The translations under genes and the position numbers were made by a program. 64,000 nucleotides of DNA from Dendrocalamus latiflorus (lineage: Eukaryota > Streptophyta > Magnoliopsida > Poales > Poaceae), in contig CM029666.1 in the NCBI GenBank assembly GCA_017311315.1, positions 32,498,749 through 32,562,748 of the forward strand. The letters run 5' to 3'. Each line of letters starts with the position of its first letter. Position 1 is the stretch's first letter. This document shows positions 44,470-54,971 of this stretch, piece by piece. Below the pieces are notes generated by a model that was not told where the DNA came from, did no database searches, and saw nothing but the letters and a program-made list of their open reading frames with translations.

Positions 44470-45147
44470 TCCTCACTTGGCGCGCTTTCCGTGCGTGGGA
44501 GATTTCTTCCCTGAATCTGCTCAGTGGTGGCGCATAGGCGTCGCTTTGTGGTTTCTTCAGTGGCGGACATTGCAGGGAGCGACTCGTCGTAGAGTTCAAG
44601 GGTGGCTATGCCATGGCCTTAAGGCGCGCAGGTCCCCAGCGGGTTGGTGGCGGTCTATTTTGTGAGTGGGTAGTACGTGGGGTGCTGTGGAGGTCCTGGC
44701 GAAAGCCGTACCGGTGATCTTACCGGTCTCGACAACGATGACGCCTTCGGGCGCCATTTTCCTTCCTGGAGGTGTTGTCATGGTACCCCATAGCCCTCAT
44801 GTTTACTGATCTCCAGGTGAAAACCTTGCCTCGGTGAGGCGGGCGGCGTCGGCGACTCTCGTCGCCTCCTTGGAGGCGTCGTCTCGGAGGTCCTTCTTCA
44901 CGCACAGTAGACCGAAGGTTTGAGGGAACGGTCGGAAAAGGATAGGGGCTTGGTTGGAATTAAGGACGAAGAAGAAGTTTGAAGCTTAGTCTTTCTAGCT
45001 TTTTTTATAGTCCTTAAGCTTTATTTCTTGTTGTTTTATGCTCCTCAGGTTTTGAGGAATTGAGCCTAAGAGCTCGTGTATCTGTTGGCTGTGTATATCC
45101 CTCGTGGATATAGAGGCCGGATTTTATATCCTTTATCTAAAAAAACG
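44470..45147 (+). mobile_element. 3' end of an L1-type LINE
   Basis: The 3' UTR wording is common to grass LINEs: GCCTTCGGGCGCCATTTTCC, TGGAGGTGTTGT, GTGAAAACCTTGCCTCGG, CCTTGGAGGCGTCGTC, then TGTATATCCCTCGTGGATAT, AGAGGCCGG and TTTATCTAAAAAAA (poly-A at 45138-45147). No endonuclease or RT remains; the 5' truncation is usual for LINE insertions. It is inserted in or against the gypsy gag remnant that follows. Confidence 0.7.
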
Positions 45148-46135
45148 AACCAGCAGGCGCATGGTCTGAGTCACCCTAGGCTGAAAACGAGTCAATGCAT
45201 GGAGCGAGATGGAAGGTTCTTCATCACTCGGCAGGCCGGCATCTGAATCATCAAACTCGTCGGGCACACACTCGAACAGAAAAGGCTTTTTGCAACGATG
45301 ACCCGGAACGAATTTCTCGTTGCAATTAAAACGCGTACAGCCCACTTCGGCGGCGCTCGGCCATCTCCGTGGCATTCAAGCGTCTGCGGGACAAGGCTGT
45401 TGACCCCGTCGGAGCAGCTCCCTCAGGAGGTGGTAACGCCTTCAGCCCTCCCGTGCCAGTTGATCCTGTGAATGGCACGCCTCCTGTGGAAACCCTCCTC
45501 CTGGTCGCGCCTGCATGCTTGCACGGCTGGTTGGTTTTGATGCAGAACTTGTCAATGCGTGTCGTTTCTCATAAGCTCGAGCTAGCGCCATGGCGATCTG
45601 CAGGTTGACTGGGTGCGGCACTTCAACATCCGTGCGCACTGGTTGCATGCGGCCCGAAGAGAACAGCCGCACCTGTTGCCGTGCCGTCAAAGCGTCCGCA
45701 TGGCAGAGCAGAGCCAAAAAAAATTTCTTGGTATGCCTCCACAGACCCCGTTGCTTGGAGCTTCGCCAATTCGCCCAGAAAGTTGTTTTGAATGGGCGGC
45801 CCGAAACGCTGGTTGCAATACTCCTTAGAGTCACACCACGACAGATCACCCTTATTATGCACCAATTGATAATACCATTGCTGCGCCGATCCCACCAGAT
45901 GATATGAAGCTAGCTAAACCTTGCCGCTCTCCGGTGTCTTTTGTCCCGCAAAAAATTGCTCGCAGCGGTTAAGCCAATTTAGGGGGTTCCTCTTTGCCGT
46001 CATACGTAGGAAACGTCAGCTTGTAGAAGCGTGGCGCACTCTGACCATCATTGGAGGCGAGTCTTGGTGCAGCGTTGGTGACCGGTATCTGTCTGGGGGG
46101 AAGCTGCAACAGCACCTCTCCGGATAAAAGATTGA
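45148..46135 (-). pseudogene. Ty3/gypsy gag remnant
   Basis: Minus-strand gag from about 46100 down: FYKLTFPTYDGKEEPLNWLN, RCEQFFAGQ, a stop, LASYHLVGSAQQWYYQL, DLSWCDSKEYCNQRFGPPIQ, NNFLGELAKL, then after a frameshift VNLQIAMALARAYEKRHAL, and finally a zinc knuckle (CNEKFVPGHRC with upstream Cys changed). The wording is typical of Ty3/gypsy gag with a GHRC knuckle. Stops and frameshifts are plain. The downstream pol is missing, cut by the LINE. Confidence 0.85.
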
Positions 46136-46139
46136 TTCA

Positions 46140-46470
46140 TTGCTTGCCTCCTCAGGTTACAAACCAAGTCTTTATATAGCTCTCTCTCTAATCTGTCACA
46201 AACCTACTCTACTTAATATAACCGGATCCATGAAACAGACTTGGAAACCAACTCCAAACCAACTCATCTAACCTGATCGGAACATCCTGAACCTTCCTAA
46301 TTCATACCGCCGCAACTACTCCCTGCCGCTAGCTGTAGCACATCTCGGCGTTGGCTGTAGCACGTCACGCGTTGTCGCTGCCGAGAAGCTCCAGCGCCGA
46401 CTGCTTCTGTGAAGACCCGGCAGATTCCTTCTTGGCTCTGCGCCTTGTATACGTAATACCCCACATGACA
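46140..46470 (-). mobile_element. 5' LTR of the gypsy gag remnant
   Basis: Immediately upstream of gag on the minus strand. It starts near 46470 (TGTCATGTGGGG) and contains a TATA-like CTATATAAAGACTTGG (about 46172-46187) in the right place for an LTR promoter. Its right edge touches FtsH-like intron sequence. Exact boundaries are estimated. Confidence 0.55.
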
Positions 46471-46857
46471 GATAACCTTTAACTATGTATTGGTAGTTGA
46501 CAGTCATGTTCCCAATCATACCTTATCTTACCTTCTGGGGTTTAGGTTCAGAGTCCGGTCATTGGTTTTACTTGTTTCAATTTTCTGTATAAATGAATGT
46601 ACAGTTAGGCTTCATTATTTTTTCTATTAACTTGGCTTAAAATTCCATGCATGGATTATCTATACAGGTATTGCTGCTTCAGCAAGGGAGGAGAAAGCCT
46701 TGGTAGCGTTCCAGCGTTAAAGAGTGCTGGTCAAGTGACAAAAGAAGGAATTCTTGGCACTGCAAACGCGCCTATTCTCATGGTTACAGCAGAAACAGGT
46801 CAATTTAAGAACAGTTTTGCTATTTCACAGGCGACTGAAATTTTTTTATCTTTTAGT

Positions 46858-47042
46858 CACCTGAAATTGCACTTTTCAATCAACTGAAATTGCAGCCCCC
46901 CTCCAAAAAAAACAGCTGCAACTTTAGGTGATTCAGAGTGCAACTTCAGGTAACCTGAAATTGCACTCTCAATCAACTGAAATTGCAGCCCCCCTCCAGA
47001 AAAACACCTGCAACTTTAGGTGATTCAGAGTGCAACTTCAAG
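46858..47042. repeat. tandem duplication of about 103 bp in FtsH intron
   Basis: Two copies of a segment containing CAATCAACTGAAATTGCAG, CCCCCCTCCA, CAACTTTAGGTGATTCAGAG and TGCAACTTCA. The ends ACCTGAAATTGCACT and AGTGCAACTTCAGGT are inverted repeats, so the unit may be a small MITE. The second copy ends at the splice acceptor of exon 2. Confidence 0.85.
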
Positions 47043-48939
47043 TGAAACAGCTTTGGCGTACCTTCCGAAGCATTGCACTAACTTTCCTTCTTATTTCGGG
47101 CATCGGGGCTCTCATCGAGGATACAGGAATCAGCAAAGGTTTGGTTTTCTAAAAAAATCTGGACTAATCTCCTAAGTCTGACTTGGACTTCTTCCCAGTA
47201 AATTCTTATGGATATAATGTTTGTAGGCCTTGGCCTAAATAAAGAGGTTCAACCAAGGATGGAATCTAGTACGAAATTCAGTGATGTAAAGGGTGTCGAC
47301 AAAGCCAAAGTTGAACTTGAGGAAATAGTTCACTACCTTCGAGATCCCAAGGTAAAGCTGTTTTAATCACCAATGATGAAAAATGATATAGAGTCTAGCT
47401 GCTTGGATGCAGAGTTATCTCAAATCCATCAATGTTGCTTGATAGATTTCCCATTTAGCAATGATTTTACCGGTTACTTTTTTAGTAATAGACCATTAAT
47501 TTTTAAGAGGGTACATTTGCCTGACTGGCTACGTGCAATGGATTAATGTTCGCCATGGCATGTTGGGAACTGTTCTGCAATACATTCATGTGTGAAGTTA
47601 TCTATTTTGCTGAATCTTGAGGTGCTGTTAGACTAACTCAGCTGATCTATCAATATTATGCATTCCTTCTTAATTCAACACCGTTGCTTGAATTTGTCAA
47701 CAGTATTCTTCTTGGCTTTCTTTACTTTATGCCCATCTGTTAGTCCTCATATGAACTGAATAGGCTAACTTTGACTTGACATTACTCAGTGTGTCATTGA
47801 TATACGTTTTGAATTGCTTTCTTAATGCTAAGTTGTTTAGCTCATATATTTTTACGCAGATAATGTGTGGAGTATATCCTGTGTTATGCGTTGTTAAGCT
47901 CATAGATAATGTGTGGAGTTGCCTCCATTTTTGTCATATGTCTGTGTTATGTGATGTTCACAATCTGCCCGCATGTTTTTCAGCGTCTTGCACGTCTTGG
48001 TGGAAAACTGCCAAAAGGAGTCTTGCTTATTGGCCCTCCTGGCACAGGGAAGACCATGTTAGCAAGGGCTATTGCTGGGGAAGCTGGTGTACCTTTCTTC
48101 TCATGCAGCGGTAGTGAGTTTGAGGAGAGGTTTGTAGGTGTAGGAGCTAGAAGAGTGAGGGACCTTTTTGCTGCAGCTAAAAAACGATCGCCTTGTATTA
48201 TATTCATTGATGAAATTGATGCGGTTGGTGGGAGTAGAAATCCAAAGGATCAACGGTATATGAAGATGACCATGAACCAGTTGCTTGTTGAGCTGGATGG
48301 CGTTAAGCAGAATGAGGGGATAATTGTCATCGCTGCAACCAACTTCCCTGAGTCGCTAGATAAAGCACTAGTCAGACCTGGACGCTTTGGCCGTCATATT
48401 GTTGTTCCTAATCCATATGTTGAGGGCCGGCGGCAAATCCTTGAGTCCCGTATGCCACAGGTAATTCTCGGCAATTTTTCTTTTCATGCTATTCGGATTA
48501 AAATGTAATCTCCCATCCTTTAACACATAATTGCAGGTGTTAAAGGTGATGATGTGGATTTGATGATCATTGCCAGGGGAACACCGGGATTCTCAGGTGC
48601 GGACCTTGCTAACTTGGTAAATGTGGCTGCTCTTAAGGCTGCCATGGATGGGGCTGTTGGCAAAGAAAGATCACGATCGCTCTCGCTCTCGCACGCACGA
48701 ACTCTCACGAAATTGAGGTAGCAGAAATAGATGAAGAACACAATGTATTCTTGCTATGCTGCGCTGCTATTAGCCGCACCTGGTGCTCTCTATTTATACG
48801 CAAAACAAAGCTCTAATCTAGGCAACAAAAGAACCGAAACAGACTCCAAATCGGACTCCTAAACAGAAACTAAAACAACTCCGAAATTGAGTCCTACACA
48901 AAACCGAGTCCTAATCAAACTCCGTCCGGAAACAACAGA

Positions 48940-51190
48940 TTATACTAACAAACTCCCCCTAATCCTAACACGGCCGAGTGGCTTCATTAGGATGTCCGCG
49001 AGCTGCCGTCCGGTTTCAGTGAACTCAAGAACAATTTTTCCTCCATCGACCGCCTCACGGATGAAGTGATATCGGGTATCGATGTGTTTGCTTCTGTCAT
49101 GGAGGACTGGATTCTTGCTAAGAGCAATGCCAGACTTGTTGTCCACCCTGAGTTCCGGCGTCAGAAGCTTCTGTTCCAAGAGCTCCTGCAGCAGGTGAAG
49201 CCAGACACCCTGACAAGTTGCTGTCGCCGCGGCGATGTACTCTGCTTCGCACGAGGAGAGAGCCACAACCCGCTGTTTTTGCGACTGCCAGGAGACTGGG
49301 CTTGTGCCCAGGAAGAAGAGAATACCAGTGGTGTTCTTTCACTCGTCAAGGTCACCGGCCATGTCGCTATCGCTGTAACCCAACAAGGCCAGCCTACCTC
49401 CTTCTCTTGGGTAGGTGACGCCGAGCCCTCGTGTCCCAGCAATGTACCAGAGGATGTGCTTCGTCGCGGCGAGGTGATCTTCCCGCGGATTCTCCATGAA
49501 TCGACTCACATAACCTATGGCGAACGTGATGTTCAGCCAGGTATGAGTCAGATAGCGTAGGCTCCCTACAATGCTCCGGTAGCGGGGTGCATCCACAGGC
49601 GGTGCCGTTGATGCCTTGGACAGTTTGAGCCTCTCATCCATCAGCGTGTGACAAGGATTGCATTCTGCCATGCCATTCTGCTCCAGGAGCTTCCCAGCAT
49701 AGGCACTTTGACAGAGCGTGATCCCGCTGTCGCCTTGACATACCTCAGTGCCGAGATAGTAGGTGAGCAGTCCCAAGTCGCTCATGCGAAACATGGACAT
49801 CATCTCGCGCTTGAATTTGTCAATGCCTGCTTGAGTTGTCCCGGTAATGATCAAGTAATCGACGTAGACGCCGATGATCAATGTTCCTTCGGGTGTCCAC
49901 CGCGTGCACAGCGCGTGCTCATCCATGCACCGGCTGAAACCCAGCTCCTGGAGGCTGGCATCTAGCTTGGCGTTCCAAGCGCGTGGTGCTTGATGCAGCC
50001 CATACAACGCCTTGCGCAGCTTGAGCACCTTGTGCTCCTGCTTGTCGACGATGAAACCCGGAGGCTGTTCGACATAGACCTCCTCAGCAAGGTCCCCGTT
50101 CAGGAACACGGACTTTCACATCCATGTGGTGCACGGACCATCCTTGTTACGCCACCAGAGCCAGCAGTAGTTGCACCGACTCAATTCGCGCGACAGGGGC
50201 AAAGACCTCCTCGAAGTCGATCCCTTCGCGCTACGCATACCCTTTTCCCACGAGATGCGCCTTGTGTTTGGTGATGGCGTCATGCTCGTCTCGTTTCACC
50301 TTGAAGACCCATTTAAGCCCGATCGCGCGATGCTCGGTGGGAAGCTCAACGAAGTCCCAAGTGTTGTTCTCCTCGATAGCTTTCATCTCCTCCAGCATCG
50401 CTAGACGCCAAGATGGGTCACGTTCCGCTGCGCCAAACATGGCCGGCTCTTCTGCACTCACCATGTGCAACTCAGTAGGGGCGACCGGTTCTAGCTCCAA
50501 GAACCGTGTCGGGGCACCTACAAGTGCGAGACCAAGGATGTCTCGCAAGGTCCTGAACCGGTGTTGAGCGCCGTCGTCGTTGTCGTGATTGAGCTCGGCG
50601 AGAGCCTCGACCGTTGGCGATACGAAGTGCACACCAGGTGCATGACCTGGAGCGCCCGGTGGTGGCGAGTCCTGGCGAGGTGATGGCGTGTGCAGCTGCT
50701 TCCCTAGGGCAGGGACCTCCATTGGACCAGCGATGATCTCGTGCTTGACAACGAACGTGCCAACGCTGGTCGTCTTCTCCAGCTCACCGGGATTCGCCCA
50801 ATCCCAGTTGGCCTTCTCATCGAACACCACGTCACGGGACATGTGGACGCGGTACGCAACCGGGTCGAACAACCGATACACTTTCGATCCCGGCTCGAAC
50901 CCGAGGAGCACCATCTTCACGCTGTGATCATCGAGCTTCTTCAGATTTGGGTGAGTTACCATGGCGTGAGCGATGCATCCGAACGTGCGCAAGAAGGAGA
51001 CGTCAGGTTTCCTCCCGTGCCAGGCCTCAAACGGCGTCATACCGTCCAAGCTCTTGGTGGGCGCACGGTTCAGGAGAAAGACGGCGGTGGTCACCGCCTC
51101 CCCCCAAAACTCAGACGGCATCCCCTTCGCCTTGAGCAAGTAGCGCGCCATGCCGACGATTGTCTGGTTGCGCCGCTCAATGACGCCGTT
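48940..51190 (-). pseudogene. copia integrase C-end, reverse transcriptase and RNase H
   Basis: In order on the minus strand: integrase C-terminal words SPQQNGVIERRN, then WGEAVTTAVFLLNR, TPFEAWHGRKPDVSFLRTFG and GSKVYRLFDP; RT words WVFKVKRDEHD, FEEVFAPVARIESV, FLNGDLAEEVYVEQPPGF and LYGLHQAPRAWNAKLD; and RNase H words ALSSCEAEYIAAATATCQG, then HIDTRYHFIRE. The RT active site is GVYVDYLIITG, so the second catalytic Asp of YVDD is Tyr. Other breaks: TAG in GKGYA*RE (near 50231), TAA near 50137, a 1-bp insertion at DVK/SVFLNG (near 50112) and a stop before KNTTG (near 49340). The integrase zinc finger and DDE core are deleted. Confidence 0.92.
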
Positions 51191-52110
51191 CTGTTGCGGC
51201 GAGTATCATGTCATGTGATTACTGGCCCTAGTGTCCAGGTACCACACGTCACTCCGCTGTTCTCCATCGCACCCCAGATTCATTGGGTGTGCGTTTCGTC
51301 GAGCTTGACGAAGTTTGGCAGCATCTGCTCGACGTCATCAGTAAGGGCACACACTTGCGCCATGAGCAGCGTCTGATCCTCATCATCCTCCCGGGTGAGA
51401 TGGACTTACTTGCGCTGTGGCTGCCGGCAATCCTTGGCCCAGTGGCCAATCTTGTCGCAGTTACCGCACTTGTCACAACTGACATCACGCTCGTGCGATG
51501 GTTCGCGCCCGTCACGCCTGGCGTCGCGGCGCCGGTTACCCTTGCCACGGCGACGGCCGCTACCACCAGGCCTGCTCGACGATCTCTCGCCGCTCTTCTT
51601 CTCCTTGAGGCGAGCCATCCATTCCTCCTCAGAAAGTTGGCCGACCAGGTAGCTCAATTGAAGTGCAAAATCCTCAGAATCTTCACCTTCCTTGAATGCG
51701 AGCGTCTTGAACTCGGTGCGTAGCTTCTGGAGCTTCGACTTGTGGATATGATCGGAGCCAATTCGCATGGACTTAACGTAGTCCCATGCTTCCTTGGCCG
51801 ATCGCTTGATGGCGAGCGCGCGAATCATCTCCTGCGGGACCGCCTTGAGGAGCGCCTCGAGTGCCGCACGATTCTCCTGCAAATCGGAGTCGCCATATTC
51901 GACGGCGTCCCACAAGCCCCTCGCCTGGAGCATCACCTTTATTACGAGCGACCAATTCATGTAGTTGTCACGCGTGAGCATCGGATAGGACGCACCTCCA
52001 ACCTCCCGCACCGTCTTCTGGATCACCATGTCGCAGCCACGAGTGCGTCCACGACGAGGGACGATCGGCGAGGCCAAGCGCCGCCCTCGGCCTCCACGGC
52101 GCAGCGACAT
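51165..52110 (-). pseudogene. copia gag with zinc knuckle, fused to protease start
   Basis: The gag frame (51406-52110) includes YPMLTRDNYMNWSLVIKVML, then LWDAVE and KEAWDYVKSMRIG, ending in a knuckle CGNCDKIGHWAKDC (CX2CX4HX4C). In another frame it continues to the protease word VWYLDTRASNHMT, where the catalytic DTGA is changed to DTRA (GGG to AGG). Directly after it comes a stop and YSPQQNGVIERRN from the middle of integrase. Confidence 0.85.
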
Positions 52111-53299
52111 ACTCCGATCACCATCGCTTGCTGGAGCGATATTGTGCAGGGATCGAGTAGCCTTACTCTGATACCAAATATTGTCAAAGAAAGATCACGA
52201 TTGCTCTCGCACGCACGAACTCTCACGAAATTGAGGCAGCAGAAATAGATGAAGAACACAATGTATTCTTGCTGTGCTGCGCTGCTATTAGCCGCACCTG
52301 GTGCTCTCTATTTATACGCAAAACAAAGCTCTAATCTAGGCAACAAAAGAACCAAAACAGACTCCAAATCGGACTCCTAAACAGAAACTAAAACAACTCC
52401 GAAATTGAGTCCTGCACAAAACCGAGTCCTAATCAAACTCCGTCCGGAAACAACAACAGGGGCAAAAACCGCTACAATGAATGATCTGGAGTATGCCAAG
52501 GACCGGGTCATGATGGGCAGTGAGCGCAAGTCAGCAGTTATCTCTGATGAAAGCAGGAAACTGACAGCGTACCATGAGGGAGGGCATGCCCTTGTTGCCA
52601 TCCACACCGAAGGTGCTCACCCTGTCCACAAAGCTACCATTGTGCCCGAGGGATGGCCCTTGGGACGGTGGCCCAACTCCCTGAAAAAGACGAGACTAGT
52701 GTGTCACGGCAACAGATGCTAGCAAATTTGGATGTCTGCATGGGAGGGCGGGTGGCAGAGGAGCTTATATTTGGGGGTAGCGAGGTGACATCTGGGGCTT
52801 CATCTGATTTCCAGCAAGCAACTTCAATGGCAAGAGCAATGGTCACTAAATATGGTATGAGCAAGCAGGTCGGCCTTGTTTCTTACAATTATGAGGACGA
52901 TGGAAAGACTATGAGCTCAGAAACAAGGCTTCTAATTGAGCAGGAGGAGAAGAATTTCTTGGAGAAAGCATACAACAATGCAAAGACTATTCTCACGAAA
53001 CACAATAAGGGACTCCATGCTTTAGCCAATGCACTTCTTGAGCATGAGACTCTCACCGGAGCCCAAATAAAGAATATATTGGCCCAGGTAAATAACAAAC
53101 AGCAGCAGGAGCATGCTATTGAAGCTCCACAGAAGACACCAGCTGCACCCCCATCTCCAGCTGCAGCACAGCAAGCGGCAGCAAAAGCAAATGGTGTAGC
53201 TGCTGGTACCGGATGCATGTGGGACATCCCCCGGATTGCATTGTGTATATTCACCAAACTAGCTGGTTGTTTCATCAATTGACAGCTGATGAGGATCAC

Positions 53300-54344
53300 A
53301 AAGAATATGCTAAGCTTCTACAGCAATAGAGCACATTGATTGTATGTTAGCTACTATTCACGTTCCTCAAGTGCGAAAAGAAAATACAAAGAAATTTCAC
53401 AAACTATAGCAGTCACATGTAGCTGGTGCTGTAATAGAAGTTTTGAAAGATCAAAAATGGCAACAAGAGGGGTGAATGGTGCCTTCTAATTTTTCTACAA
53501 GTATTCATTACTCCTTCATTCCAACAGCTACAAAGCTATAAAAATTGGAATAAGAAACCAACTGTTAAACCATGTGGCTAGGTTCAGAATTTTTATGATG
53601 ATGAATAATTGACAACATTTCTTAGTATTGTTATTTGAGGTGTGTGGCGTGTATGCATGGACTAATATTGGTCAAGTTGGAGAAAACTTATGCCGGAAAA
53701 ACGTTCTTTGGTCTTTGCATGGTTGGGCGTGAAGACGGTTATGGTCGGTGACAAGAAAGACCGGGACTAAGATAGGGGAATCTGAGGTCCAGCCAGACGA
53801 GGATGTCACGAAGTGGTCGGGCTCACGCTGGAGCACATGGAGATCAAAGGTGGATGATGCGTGGAGAAGCTACGGGAGATGCAGTCCTGAAAGCTTCGAC
53901 ATGTGATGAGTTAAAATTGGAATTTTAAAAAACCTGTGTTAGGAAGAGTTTTGAGTCTCTTGAATAGTAGTGAGATAAAAATCTGGATGAGATAAAAAGG
54001 TCAAGATCTAATTGGATGAATTGTATTAGGGTTTCAGGTAGAAATTAAAAAAAAAGAGATATACATGAGGTATAAGAAGTAGAGGGTGGCTGTCGTGTGT
54101 GTGCAGCTTTTTGGACCGAACGTGCTACGTTTGATCTTTTCATCTGAAGCCAACGTTGGCGACGTCTCGTTCCTCTTTTCTTGTGCATGTGCATCGCTGG
54201 TTTCGTCTTGGTTCTTCGCTCGCCACAATCGCATCTACTGCTGCAGCGTCTCGTCGTCTTCACTTCGTCATACGCGCCTCAGTTCATGACACGTATGTTT
54301 ACTTCGCTTCGGTCCGTGATTTACGTGCATGCACTAGAGACTAA
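53300..54344. other. FtsH 3' flank merging into a copia LTR; no gene
   Basis: 53300-53640 is probable 3' UTR/flank of the FtsH-like copy. From about 53650 the sequence looks like the LTR of the SIRE-type copia element whose primer site is at 54953, but its start was not found. No protein domain was seen. Confidence 0.4.
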
Positions 54345-54620
54345 GGGCATCTGTAGTGTATGAAAAGAGAAGGTCTTAAATCACCTTAAGATCAACCTTA
54401 TACATTACAGCGGTGATCTTAAGCAGACCCTAAGCAAAAAAAGCTTAAGGCTGGTCCTCAAGCTAAAGACCTGGCCATAAGCATTAAAATACAATTTTTC
54501 TTTATCTGCCATGTAGGACCGTCTTAAAGCCTCTTGGGTTATATACACTATGGAGTTGATCTTAAGGTTTAGATAGGACCCACCTTAAGACCCTTTGGGT
54601 TATATACACTACAGATGCCC
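54345..54620. mobile_element. Tourist-type MITE, 276 bp, perfect 17-bp inverted ends
   Basis: Ends GGGCATCTGTAGTGTAT and its exact reverse complement ATACACTACAGATGCCC; TAA target duplication (54342-54344, 54621-54623). The interior has a repeated GGGTTATATACACTA(T/C) and CTTAAG-rich arms able to fold back. The ends and TWA target site fit PIF/Harbinger-driven MITEs. Confidence 0.92.
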
Positions 54621-54952
54621 TAAAAGCGAAGCAGCAGCAGCATCTTTGTTTTCGATCGGTGTACATTTCCTCATGTCACAACGCATGCGTCGTGAGATCA
54701 AAAGCAACGTCACGTTGAGTAGAGAGAGAGATTCAATTTCGCATTTACATGTGATCACACGTCCGAACACATGCATGCGTAAGTTTTTCTTTTCGTTTCT
54801 TTTTTGTTTTTTTTTGTTTTGTTTCTTTTATGTGTTTTTTCGTGTTTTTGCTATGATTGTAGGTAAAGAAATAAGCGAATCTTAAAAAAAACTTCTGTTA
54901 GCCATTGCAATAATTCACCTCTTCTCTAATTGCTATCGACGATCCTACAAGT

Positions 54953-54964
54953 GGTATCAGAGCA
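54953..54964 (+). promoter_or_regulatory. tRNA-iMet primer-binding site of a copia element
   Basis: TGGTATCAGAGC is a perfect match to the plant initiator-Met tRNA primer site. It follows the LTR end CTACA and precedes the gag start MASERFVNRPPMLDG at 54972, so it fixes the start of a plus-strand Ty1/copia internal region. Confidence 0.95.
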
Positions 54965-54971
54965 GTTGCTA

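Larger units (their letters stand above)
48655..52458 (-). mobile_element. Ty1/copia retrotransposon inserted in the FtsH exon (GGGGC target duplication)
   Basis: Left LTR 48655-48937 and right LTR 52182-52458, about 95% identical by eye, beginning TGTTGGCAAAGAAAG / TGTCAAAGAAAG and ending GGAAACAACA. Target duplication GGGGC at 48650-48654 and 52459-52463. Minus-strand element: primer site TTGGTATCAGAG next to the right LTR (about 52167-52178) and a polypurine tract TTAGGGGGAG next to the left LTR. At 3.8 kb it is shorter than complete copia elements (about 5 kb) because protease and integrase cores are deleted. The similar LTRs and clear target site suggest a fairly recent insertion. Confidence 0.95.
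46668..53282 (+). pseudogene. FTSH4: mitochondrial i-AAA protease FtsH4-like pseudogene
   Basis: Exons 46668-46798, 47043-47138, 47227-47351, 47984-48460, 48537-48654 and 52464-53282. The product corresponds to plant FtsH4/5, a membrane-bound ATP-dependent zinc protease of the inner mitochondrial membrane (Yme1 type). Visible parts: membrane segment LWRTFRSIALTFLLISGIGAL; Walker A GPPGTGKT; Walker B CIIFIDEIDA; sensor words VIAATNFPESLDKA; protease motif HEGGH; and zinc-ligand region SGASSDFQQAT. Lesions: loss of the N-terminus and transit peptide; a 1-bp deletion in the first exon (near 46690); a frame break at the start of the fifth exon (near 48546); a 3.8-kb copia element in that exon; and a 1-bp deletion after the HEGGH region (near 52645). 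Changed residues: pore motif FVG preceded by Arg instead of Met, and RPGRFGRH where RPGRFDRH is standard. The C-terminal half is nearly complete. Clearly non-functional. Confidence 0.92.
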
